A stretch of DNA of 64,000 nucleotides from DATBLE01 sp963837265. Lineage in GTDB: Bacteria > Actinomycetota > Thermoleophilia > Gaiellales > Gaiellaceae. Every line of letters starts with the position of its first letter. Positions within the stretch are counted from its first letter, which is position 1. A program made the translations under genes and the position numbers. The stretch is taken from positions 682,001-746,000 of the forward strand of contig CAWIMQ010000006.1 of assembly GCA_963837265.1 (NCBI GenBank). Direction: 5' to 3'. The notes beneath the pieces are model-generated. The model did not search any database. It was not told where the DNA came from and saw only the letters and a program-made list of their open reading frames with translations. This document shows positions 7,638 through 14,639 of the stretch, in pieces.

Positions 7638-8552
7638 ATGGTCGCGGGGGACCGCTGGATCGATCTGCTCGACCCGAGCCGCGACGAGCTTCGCGGTCGT
7701 CTGCCCGCCGCCGTGCACGACCGCGCAATGGAGCAGCTGGTCGCGCCCGCCCGCCACGCGGACGAGCCGCGGCCGAAGCTCGAGTCGCACGGCGACTACG
7801 TCTTCGGAGTCTTCCTCGTCCCGGTCGTGGTCGTCGACGAGGACACGCTCTACTACCAGGAGGTCGACGTGGTGATGACGCGCGACGTGCTCGTCACCGT
7901 GCGGAAGACGCCGGAAGGGGGCCGGGCGCCGTGGGACCCCGCGCAGGCGCGAGAGGCGTGCCGGGACCACGAGAACGTCGCGATGATCGCCTACCACCTC
8001 GCCGACGACGTCGCGGAGCGGTTCCTCGACCTGGTCGACGACGTCGACGAGGAGATCGACGACCTCGAGGACCATGTCGAGGAGTGGGACTCGGAGCGCG
8101 TCCGGACACGGCTCTCGGAGCTTCGCCACGACCTGCTGCACATCCGGCGGACGCTCGCGCCCACCCGCGACGCGATCCGCCAGGTCGTGGACAACCGGAT
8201 CGAGTTCGGCGGCCAGGAGGTCTTCACTCACGACGTCGAGCTCAGCTTCGGCAACGCCTACGACAAGCTGCTCCGCGCCGCCGACAACCTCGAGCTGGCG
8301 CGCGACCTCGTCGCGGGCGTCCGCGACTACCACCAGTCGAAGATCGCGAACGAGCAGAACGAGGTGATGAAGCGGCTGACGGTGGTCGCCTCGCTGGTGC
8401 TCGTCCCCACGCTGATCGTGGGGCTGTACGGCCAGAACTTCAGACATATGCCGGAGCTCTCCTGGTGGTGGGGCTACTACTACTCGCTCGGGCTGATCGC
8501 GGTCACCACCCTCGCCCAGCTGCTCTACTTCCGGCGGAAGCGATGGCTCTGA
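7638..8552 (+). CDS. corA: CorA-family divalent cation channel with GQN instead of GMN
   Basis: The 304-residue protein has the CorA layout: acidic N-terminal cytoplasmic domain, long helices around residues 130-240, and two C-terminal membrane helices. The first helix ends in YGQNF where most CorA proteins have YGMNF, followed by a short acidic loop (HMPEL) and a second helix with RRKRW. CorA proteins are pentameric Mg2+/Co2+ channels. The GMN motif forms the outer selectivity ring, so Gln for Met may change ion preference; this is inference. Start ATG 7638. Confidence 0.9.
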   Translation: MVAGDRWIDLLDPSRDELRGRLPAAVHDRAMEQLVAPARHADEPRPKLESHGDYVFGVFLVPVVVVDEDTLYYQEVDVVMTRDVLVTVRKTPEGGRAPWDPAQAREACRDHENVAMIAYHLADDVAERFLDLVDDVDEEIDDLEDHVEEWDSERVRTRLSELRHDLLHIRRTLAPTRDAIRQVVDNRIEFGGQEVFTHDVELSFGNAYDKLLRAADNLELARDLVAGVRDYHQSKIANEQNEVMKRLTVVASLVLVPTLIVGLYGQNFRHMPELSWWWGYYYSLGLIAVTTLAQLLYFRRKRWL

Positions 8553-8586
8553 ATCACCGCGCCGCAGCCACGGCTACCCTGGCCGA

Positions 8587-9033
8587 GTGCCGTTCTACAT
8601 CTGCCCGAACTGCAAGGACCGGTCGATCGACATCGACGGGTTCGAGGGATTGTCGCGGGACACCGTCGCGTGCCACCGGTGCGGCTTCGGCTTCCTGTTC
8701 GAGCTGATGGACGACTACTACCCGGGCCCGAACACGGGGCTCGTCGTGTGCGACCAGGGAGGGCGCATCCTCGCCTCCGGCCGGGGAGTCTTCGAGCTCA
8801 CCGGATACGGCGAGGGCGAGCTCATGGGGCAGGGAGTCGTGGACCGGCTCGGGCTCGCGGGGTTCGAGGACGGCAAGAACCCGGTCGCGCTCGCGCTCGA
8901 ATGGGGCGTCCGCCGGCTCGGCGAGCGCCTCGAGCTGCGCACGAAGGCCGGCGTCGTCAAGCCGGTGGTCGCCGACCTCTTCCCGGCCTACGACGACGAC
9001 GGCGGGCTGCTCGTCGCGCTCTCGCCCCGGTAG
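8587..9033 (+). CDS. Zinc-ribbon plus PAS-like sensor protein
   Basis: A 148-residue protein with two cysteine pairs near the N-terminus (C6/C9 and C29/C32), as in a zinc ribbon, followed by a compact PAS-like domain (GLVVCDQGGRILASGRG, LTGYGEGELMG). It has no output domain, so it may be a partner protein or bind a small ligand. The GTG start at 8587 follows corA by 34 nt. Its 3' end overlaps the convergent acetyltransferase by 46 nt. No specific function is known to me. Confidence 0.75.
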   Translation: MPFYICPNCKDRSIDIDGFEGLSRDTVACHRCGFGFLFELMDDYYPGPNTGLVVCDQGGRILASGRGVFELTGYGEGELMGQGVVDRLGLAGFEDGKNPVALALEWGVRRLGERLELRTKAGVVKPVVADLFPAYDDDGGLLVALSPR

Positions 9034-9494
9034 GCGAAGCGCTTGACTCGCGGAGCCGGCTCCTCCTCGATGAAGCCGGCGCGCAGGAGCGCGCGGATCG
9101 AGGGCTCGTTGTCGGGCAGCGTCTGCGCACGCACCGTGCGCACCCCGGGTTGCTCGAGCGCCCAGGCGGTGAGCGCCCGGATCGCCTCGGTCGCGTAGCC
9201 CTGCCGCCGCGCCGTGGGGACGATCGCGTAGCCGATCGTGACCGCGCCGGCCCTCGGAGGCCCGACGAAGCCGATCTCGCCGATCACGATACGGTCCTCG
9301 CGGCGAACGACGAGGTGGAAGCCGAAGTCCCGGACACCGTGGCGGAGGAAGAGGCCGACGCCGTCCTTCGTGTCCGGCAGGGGGTAGTCGTCCGCGTAAC
9401 GCCAGCCTGCGAGCGGCTCGCCGGCGTGGAGCGTCTCGGCCTCCCGGGCGGTGAGAGCGTGGAGCCGCAGGCGCGGTGTCTTCAGGTTGGGCAC
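8988..9494 (-). CDS. GNAT-family N-acetyltransferase (RimJ/RimL-like)
   Basis: A 168-residue protein that starts with TPRLRLHALT, a RimJ/L-type opening. It has the acetyl-CoA binding loop around RRQGYATEAIRAL and the downstream DNEPSIRALLRAGF motif. Proteins of this type acetylate N-terminal amines or small molecules. Its last residues (Ser/Pro-rich) overlap the 3' end of the convergent PAS gene. The nth gene ends 9 nt upstream on the same strand, so the two are probably cotranscribed. Confidence 0.85.
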   Translation of the reverse strand: MPNLKTPRLRLHALTAREAETLHAGEPLAGWRYADDYPLPDTKDGVGLFLRHGVRDFGFHLVVRREDRIVIGEIGFVGPPRAGAVTIGYAIVPTARRQGYATEAIRALTAWALEQPGVRTVRAQTLPDNEPSIRALLRAGFIEEEPAPRVKRFAYRGESATSSPPSSS

Positions 9495-9503
9495 CGGGGG
9501 ACC

Positions 9504-10172
9504 CTAGACGCGCGACGACGGGCAGAGGTCGGCGAGCACGCAGTCCTCGCAGCGGGGGACGCGGGCGAGGCAGACGCGGCGGCCGTGCCAGATCAGCAGA
9601 TGCGGGAACACGCCCCAGCGCTCGCGGGGGACGAGTCGCTGGAGGCCCCGCTCGATCTTCACGGGGTCGTCCTTCCTCGTCAGGCCGAGCCGTTGCGAGA
9701 GCCGCCGGACGTGCGTGTCGACCACGATTCCCTGCGGCTCGCCCAGCTCGGCGGCGACGACGTTCGCCGTCTTGCGCGCGACGCCAGGCAGGCGGACGAG
9801 CTCCTCCAGCCGCCGGGGGACGCGGCCGCCGTGCTCGGCGAGCAGCATCGCCATCGTCCCCCGCAGCGCCTTCGCCTTCTGGCGGAAGAAGCCGGTCGCG
9901 TAGATGTCCCGCTCGAGCTCGTCGACCGGGACGGCGAGGTAGTCCTCCGGCCGTCGGTACTTCTCGAACAGCCGCTCGGTCACGCGGTTCACGTTCACGT
10001 CGGTCGTCTGGGCCGAGAGCATCACGGAGACGAGCAGCTCCAGCTCGGAGCGGTACCGGAGCGCGATCGTCGCGTCCGGGTGCTCGGCGAGCAGGCGCTC
10101 GACGATCGGCTCGATCCGCTCCTTCTTCGGGCCCACCCGCTTCCGTGCCTCGCCGACGAAGCTCCTGGCCAT
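9504..10172 (-). CDS. nth: Endonuclease III (DNA glycosylase/AP lyase)
   Basis: A 222-residue enzyme removing oxidised pyrimidines in base excision repair. The helix-hairpin-helix LPGVARKTANVV holds the catalytic Lys at about 134, and the catalytic Asp is at about 152 (VVDTHVRR). Four cysteines spaced C-X6-C-X2-C-X5-C at about 201, 208, 211 and 217 ligate the [4Fe-4S] cluster. All key residues are present. It starts 24 nt downstream of the Crp-type regulator gene on the same strand. Confidence 0.96.
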   Translation of the reverse strand: MARSFVGEARKRVGPKKERIEPIVERLLAEHPDATIALRYRSELELLVSVMLSAQTTDVNVNRVTERLFEKYRRPEDYLAVPVDELERDIYATGFFRQKAKALRGTMAMLLAEHGGRVPRRLEELVRLPGVARKTANVVAAELGEPQGIVVDTHVRRLSQRLGLTRKDDPVKIERGLQRLVPRERWGVFPHLLIWHGRRVCLARVPRCEDCVLADLCPSSRV

Positions 10173-10196
10173 TGCGCGATCGTGTCAGAGGAGCAA

Positions 10197-10874
10197 CTAG
10201 GCGCGGTCGAGGGCGGAGGAGCGTGCGCGCCTCGCGATGTCGGCAGGATCGAGCACGACCAGCTTCCCGCGCGAGAGGCGCACGGTGCCACGGCTCTGCT
10301 CGGCACGGAGGACACGGTTCGCGGTTGCGCGCGACGTGGCTGCCAGCCCGGCGATCTCGTCCTGGGTGAGCGCGACCTCGGTGCCGGGCGACGATCGGCC
10401 GTACAGGTGCGCGAGCTCGTGCAGCCGGCGGAGCACGCGGGTCTCGGCCGGAACGAAGAGCGCCTCGAGCAGGCGGTCGCTGGCGCGCCTGACCCGGTCC
10501 GCGAGCAGGCGCACCAGCACCTCGTTCACCTCCGAGTACTCGCGCCGCAACCTGTCGAAAGCGTCGCGATCGATCGCGAGCGTCTCGGCGGCCTCGAGGG
10601 CCGCGACCGTGGTCGAACGCGGCGCCCCCGTCTCGACGAGGGCGAGCTCGCCGAACGCCTCGCCGGGACCGTGGATCGCAACCGTCACCGTGTCTCCGAG
10701 CTGGGTCGTCACGCGAGCGTTGAAACGCCCCCTCACGACCAGATGGAGGGTGTCGGCCGGATCGCCACGGTGGAAGACGACCTCGCCGCGGCCGAACCTT
10801 CGTCTCCGGGCGACCGTGACGAGCCGGCGCAGCTCCACCTCGGGCAGGTCGCCGAAGAGCTGCGTGTCGATCAT
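10197..10874 (-). CDS. Crp/Fnr-family transcription regulator
   Basis: A 225-residue protein with an N-terminal cyclic-nucleotide-binding beta-roll (GEAFGELALVETGAPRS retains the Glu and Arg of the cAMP pocket), a long dimer helix, and a C-terminal Crp-type winged helix (LTQDEIAGLAATSRATANRVL). It has no Fe-S cysteines, so it is Crp-like rather than Fnr-like. The start is ATG 10874. A TGTCA-N6-TCACA palindrome just upstream suggests autoregulation and possibly control of the divergent secreted protein gene. Confidence 0.92.
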   Translation of the reverse strand: MIDTQLFGDLPEVELRRLVTVARRRRFGRGEVVFHRGDPADTLHLVVRGRFNARVTTQLGDTVTVAIHGPGEAFGELALVETGAPRSTTVAALEAAETLAIDRDAFDRLRREYSEVNEVLVRLLADRVRRASDRLLEALFVPAETRVLRRLHELAHLYGRSSPGTEVALTQDEIAGLAATSRATANRVLRAEQSRGTVRLSRGKLVVLDPADIARRARSSALDRA

Positions 10875-10882
10875 GGGCGAAC

Positions 10883-10898
10883 TGTCACGGCCGTCACA
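10883..10898. promoter_or_regulatory. Crp-like operator between the regulator and a divergent gene
   Basis: TGTCA-CGGCCG-TCACA is a near-palindrome close to the Crp consensus TGTGA-N6-TCACA (one half-site base differs). It lies 9 nt before the regulator start. A second half-site-like TTGTCACGG follows at about 10905. A role as autoregulatory operator is inferred from position. Confidence 0.5.
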
Positions 10899-10993
10899 CG
10901 CGCATTGTCACGGCTGCGGCACGAGTGGAAGAGCTCCGGGCGCCACGCCGTCTCCTGGGTATGAGGCAATCGACAGACGACAAGGAGGACCGG

Positions 10994-11284
10994 ATGATGC
11001 GTCGGAGGCAACCGAGGATCCGCAGATGGCTGGCCCTGGCAACCGCGATCGCAACCCTCGGCTTCGCGTCGTCGGCGCAGGCGATGGTCGCCGCCGACGG
11101 CGGAGGCGGATACGCAGGAGGCACCCCGCAGACAATCGTCGTCACGGGCGAGAGCTCGAACGGCTTCAGCTGGTCGGACGCAGCCGTCGGCGCCGGCGTC
11201 GCCCTCGGTGCCGCCCTCGGCGGTGTGGGCGTCCTCCGTGCGGCCGGGAGCAGGCGACGGCTCGCCGGGCTGGCGCAGTCGTAG
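10994..11284 (+). CDS. Small secreted/membrane protein of unknown function
   Basis: The 96-residue protein has a clear signal peptide (MMRRRQPRIRRWLALATAI, cleaving after SSAQA), a Gly-rich segment, and a C-terminal hydrophobic helix (AAVGAGVALGAALGGVGVL) followed by an RRR anchor. An AAGGAGG ribosome site lies 5 nt before ATG 10994, which decides the start over an upstream in-frame ATG. It faces the Crp-type gene across a shared regulatory region and ends at a strong hairpin. No family recognised. Confidence 0.75.
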   Translation: MMRRRQPRIRRWLALATAIATLGFASSAQAMVAADGGGGYAGGTPQTIVVTGESSNGFSWSDAAVGAGVALGAALGGVGVLRAAGSRRRLAGLAQS

Positions 11285-11306
11285 GTCGGGGAAGCTCGCC
11301 TCCTGG

Positions 11307-11336
11307 GCGTTGGGCCCCGCCACCGGGGCCCAACGC
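11307..11336. terminator. Bidirectional intrinsic terminator hairpin
   Basis: A perfect 12-bp stem (GCGTTGGGCCCC with GGGGCCCAACGC) around a 6-nt loop sits between convergent genes, 22 nt after the stop of the small secreted protein and 6 nt from the addA stop. There is no T-run on either side, common in very GC-rich genomes. Confidence 0.7.
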
Positions 11337-11342
11337 ATGCTG

Positions 11343-14300
11343 TCAGGGCCCCGGAGCGTGGCCGGACAGCGCGGGCCCCGCGCAGACCACGTCCAGCGCC
11401 GGGCACCCGGCGCACGCCAGGTCGCTCGGGCGCGGCGGGAACTCGCCGGCCTGGATCCGGGCGATCGCGAGCGACAGCTCCGCCTCCAGCCCCGGCAGCT
11501 CGTCCCGGCGGAAGGAGGCGGGGACGAGATCGTCCGGACGCTCGAGGAACTGGTAGACGACCTCGACCTCCTCCGCTCCGGTGCGAAAGCAGGCGATCGT
11601 GTACACGAGGCGCTGGAGCCGGTAATCGGCCTCCACCACCTCTGCAGGCTCGAGCTCGCCGAGGGCGTTCGACTTGAAGTCGGCGACGAGGGCGGCTCCC
11701 TCCTCGAGGTGGAGGACGTCGAAGACGCCGTGGAAGAGGACGCCGTCCTGCTCGAACGCGAACGGCCGCTCCGACGAGACTCCTCCGAGCCCGCCGAGGC
11801 GCACCGCGAGCGGCGAGCTGCAGAAGGCCTCGATCAGGCCCCCGATCCGCTCCAGCTCGTCCGCGGTCGCGGCCGGATACCACGCCAGCACCTGGTCGAG
11901 CGACGGCGGCACGGGCGCGGCGAGGTCGACCCGCTCGAGCAGCCTGTGCACGGCGTCGCCGATCTCGCTCCCGGCGAGCCCCGGCACTCCGGGCAGGCGG
12001 CCGGCGCCGTCCACCGGCGAGAGCCCGGCCAGGCGCTCCGCGTAGAACCGGTAGGGGCAGCGCTCGAAGAGCGCGAGCGCCGAGTAGGAGAGGCGGCGGA
12101 CGGGCTCGACGGGCGGCGCCGCGACCGGCTCGATCGGCGGGAGGGCGGGCGCCTCGAGAACCGGGGCAGACGGCGCTGCATCGAAGAGCGAGAGCTGCGC
12201 GGCCGCCGGCTCCTCCGCCGGCTCCTCCGCCGCGTCGCCCGCGAAGCGGTCGACGCGAATCGCGAGGCGGGCGTCGCCGCGCACGACCTCTCCGTCTGCG
12301 AGCTCGTCGAGCTCGAGGCGGTCCAGCACCCAGCCGATCGGCGTCCTCACGTCGAGGCGCCCGGGCTGGACCGATGCCGCGTCGATCGAGCCCGCCACGA
12401 TCAGGCGGTCGACGGCGCGGGTCATCGCGACGTAGTACAGACGGAGCCGCTCGGCTCCCTCGGCGGCCTCCTCGACGTCCTTCACCTGCTCGTACTCGAA
12501 CGCACCAAGGCGCTTGCCCGTGACCGGGTTCAGGACCTTGAAGCCGAACCGGCCGTCGGGCAGGCAGATGATCTCCTCGCCGCTCGTCGGCGGGCGCTCC
12601 CGGCCCGCGTCCGCGACCACCACCACCTTGAACTCCAGCCCCTTTGCGCCGTGGATGGTGAGCAGCCGCACCGCGCCGGCGCCCTCCTCCTCGGCCACCG
12701 CCTCCAGCTCCTTCACGCCGGCGGCGTCCTGCTCCGAGACGAAGCGGACGAACCCCTCCACGTCCGGGCCGCGCAGCTCCTCGTACGAGCGCGCGAGCCG
12801 TGCGAGCTTGCGCAGGTTCGCGTACCGGCGGCGCCCGTCCCACCGGGCCAGGACGGCAAGGTCGTAGTCGTGCTCGACGAGGATCTGCTCGCAGAACCGC
12901 TCCAGCCCGACCGTGCCGGCGAGGCCCGCCAGCCGGTCGTACCGCTGGCGGAACGCCTGCAGCAGCCGCGCGTCGTCCTCGCCCAGCCCGTCGGGCATGC
13001 CCTTCTCGAGCCCGGTGAAGAGCGGCCTCTTCGGCGCGGCGCGGCGCAGCGTGACGAGCCCGTCGTTCGAGACCCCGACGAACGGCGAGGCGAGCACGGT
13101 GACGAGCGCCTCGTCGTCGTACCGGTTGTGCAACAGCCGAAGGTAGCCGAGCAGGTCGAGCACCTGCTGCTGACCGAAGTAGCCGCGCCCGGTGGCGCGG
13201 TAGGTCGGAAGGCCGAGCTCCCGTAACGCCTCCTCGTACTGCTCCGCGTCGGTTCCGGCCGCGAAGAGGAGGACGATCTCGCCCGGCTCCGCCTCGCCCG
13301 TGTCGACCAGCTCCCTCACCCGCCGCGCAACGGCCTGCGCCTCCCCGCGGCGCCACGTCGTGCCGCTCTCCCGGTAGCTCGGCTTGTCGGTGACGAGCAG
13401 CTCCACGGCCGGACCGGACGCGGGGTCCGGGAAGCGGCCGGCGGCGACGAGCTTCTGGAACTCGTCGCCGAAGGTGGCGGCGAACAGGTGGTTGACGACC
13501 GCGAGCACCTCGGGTCGCGAGCGCCAGTTCCTCGTGAGCGGCAGGACGCCGCCCACCTGCCGTCGGCGCTCCTTGAAGACCTCCACGTCGGCGTGCCGGA
13601 ACCGGTAGATGGACTGGAACTCGTCGCCGACGAAGAACAGGTCGCCGCGGGCGATCAGGTCGATCACCTCGCACTGGAGCCTGTTCGTGTCCTGGAACTC
13701 GTCCACGCAGACCTGCCGGAAGCGGAGCTGCTCGCGCTCGCGAATGCTCCCGTCGTCGCGGAGGAGGTCGCGCGCGCGAAGCTGGAGATCCTCGAAGTCG
13801 AGCGCTGACTCGCGGTCCTTCGCCGCCTGGTACGAGCGTTCGAAGGCGCGGAGCAGCTCCTCGAGCAGCGCGCGATCGCGGGCGGCGAGAGCGTTCAGCG
13901 CCGCCTGCTCGAGCGAGTGCCTGGCCTGCTCGTAGTCGTCGTCGCCGCGGATCGTGAAGCCGGAGAGGTCGAGGAGCGACTCGGGGGCCGGCCGCCGATC
14001 GAGCAGCTCGACGAGCCTGGCCGCCTCGTCGGCCCCGCTCGCCTCGGCGGCTCCGCGCATCGCCGCCAACCGGTCGTCGAGCCCCGGAGTGTCACCCAGC
14101 GTGAGCTCGAGCCCGCGGCCGGCCGAGCGCAGGGTCTCGTAGACGCCGGTCAGCATCCGCCGCAGCGCGGCCGACCCGTAGGTGGCGAGCAGCGCCAGGC
14201 GATCATCGCCCCCGTCCCGGCAGAACGACCCGAGAGCATCCTCGAAGGCCTCCGCGCGCAGGACGGCCGCCTGACTCTCGTCGAGGAGGCGAAAGCGCGG

Positions 14301-14639
14301 GTCGAGGCCGGCGGCGAACGGGTGCTGCTTCAGCAGCCGCAGGCAGAACCCGTGGATGGTCGAGATCCAGGCACCGTCGAGGTCGCGGGTCAGCTCCGGC
14401 CGGCGGAGCCCTGCGAGGCGTGCCCGGATCCGCGAGCGGAGCTCGGCCGCCGCCCGGTCCGTGTAGGTGATCACGAGGATCGAGCCCACGTCGACGCCGC
14501 TCTCGACCGCGCGCACGAAGCGCTCGACGAGGACGGAGGTCTTCCCCGTGCCCGCGCCGGCGGAGACGAAGACGAGGCCGTCCGCCTCGATCGCCGCATG
14601 CTGCTCGGCGGTCGGCGGCCGCTCCACGGTCGCGGCCAT
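11343..14639 (-). CDS. addA: AddA-like UvrD/RecB helicase-nuclease
   Basis: A 1098-residue superfamily 1 helicase. Walker A GAGTGKTS is at about 28-35. Then come ITYTDRAAAELRSRIR, the ISTIHGFCLRLL motif, VDEFQDTNRLQ (Walker B) and GLEFKVVVVA (motif V). The C-terminal 250 residues form a RecB-type nuclease with VADFKSN. It resects double-strand breaks with its AddB-like partner. Transcription comes from addB, whose TGA overlaps this ATG by one base (TGATG), so translation is coupled. ATG 14639 is chosen because it matches that junction; an in-frame start 17 codons upstream is less likely. Confidence 0.9.
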   Translation of the reverse strand: MAATVERPPTAEQHAAIEADGLVFVSAGAGTGKTSVLVERFVRAVESGVDVGSILVITYTDRAAAELRSRIRARLAGLRRPELTRDLDGAWISTIHGFCLRLLKQHPFAAGLDPRFRLLDESQAAVLRAEAFEDALGSFCRDGGDDRLALLATYGSAALRRMLTGVYETLRSAGRGLELTLGDTPGLDDRLAAMRGAAEASGADEAARLVELLDRRPAPESLLDLSGFTIRGDDDYEQARHSLEQAALNALAARDRALLEELLRAFERSYQAAKDRESALDFEDLQLRARDLLRDDGSIREREQLRFRQVCVDEFQDTNRLQCEVIDLIARGDLFFVGDEFQSIYRFRHADVEVFKERRRQVGGVLPLTRNWRSRPEVLAVVNHLFAATFGDEFQKLVAAGRFPDPASGPAVELLVTDKPSYRESGTTWRRGEAQAVARRVRELVDTGEAEPGEIVLLFAAGTDAEQYEEALRELGLPTYRATGRGYFGQQQVLDLLGYLRLLHNRYDDEALVTVLASPFVGVSNDGLVTLRRAAPKRPLFTGLEKGMPDGLGEDDARLLQAFRQRYDRLAGLAGTVGLERFCEQILVEHDYDLAVLARWDGRRRYANLRKLARLARSYEELRGPDVEGFVRFVSEQDAAGVKELEAVAEEEGAGAVRLLTIHGAKGLEFKVVVVADAGRERPPTSGEEIICLPDGRFGFKVLNPVTGKRLGAFEYEQVKDVEEAAEGAERLRLYYVAMTRAVDRLIVAGSIDAASVQPGRLDVRTPIGWVLDRLELDELADGEVVRGDARLAIRVDRFAGDAAEEPAEEPAAAQLSLFDAAPSAPVLEAPALPPIEPVAAPPVEPVRRLSYSALALFERCPYRFYAERLAGLSPVDGAGRLPGVPGLAGSEIGDAVHRLLERVDLAAPVPPSLDQVLAWYPAATADELERIGGLIEAFCSSPLAVRLGGLGGVSSERPFAFEQDGVLFHGVFDVLHLEEGAALVADFKSNALGELEPAEVVEADYRLQRLVYTIACFRTGAEEVEVVYQFLERPDDLVPASFRRDELPGLEAELSLAIARIQAGEFPPRPSDLACAGCPALDVVCAGPALSGHAPGP

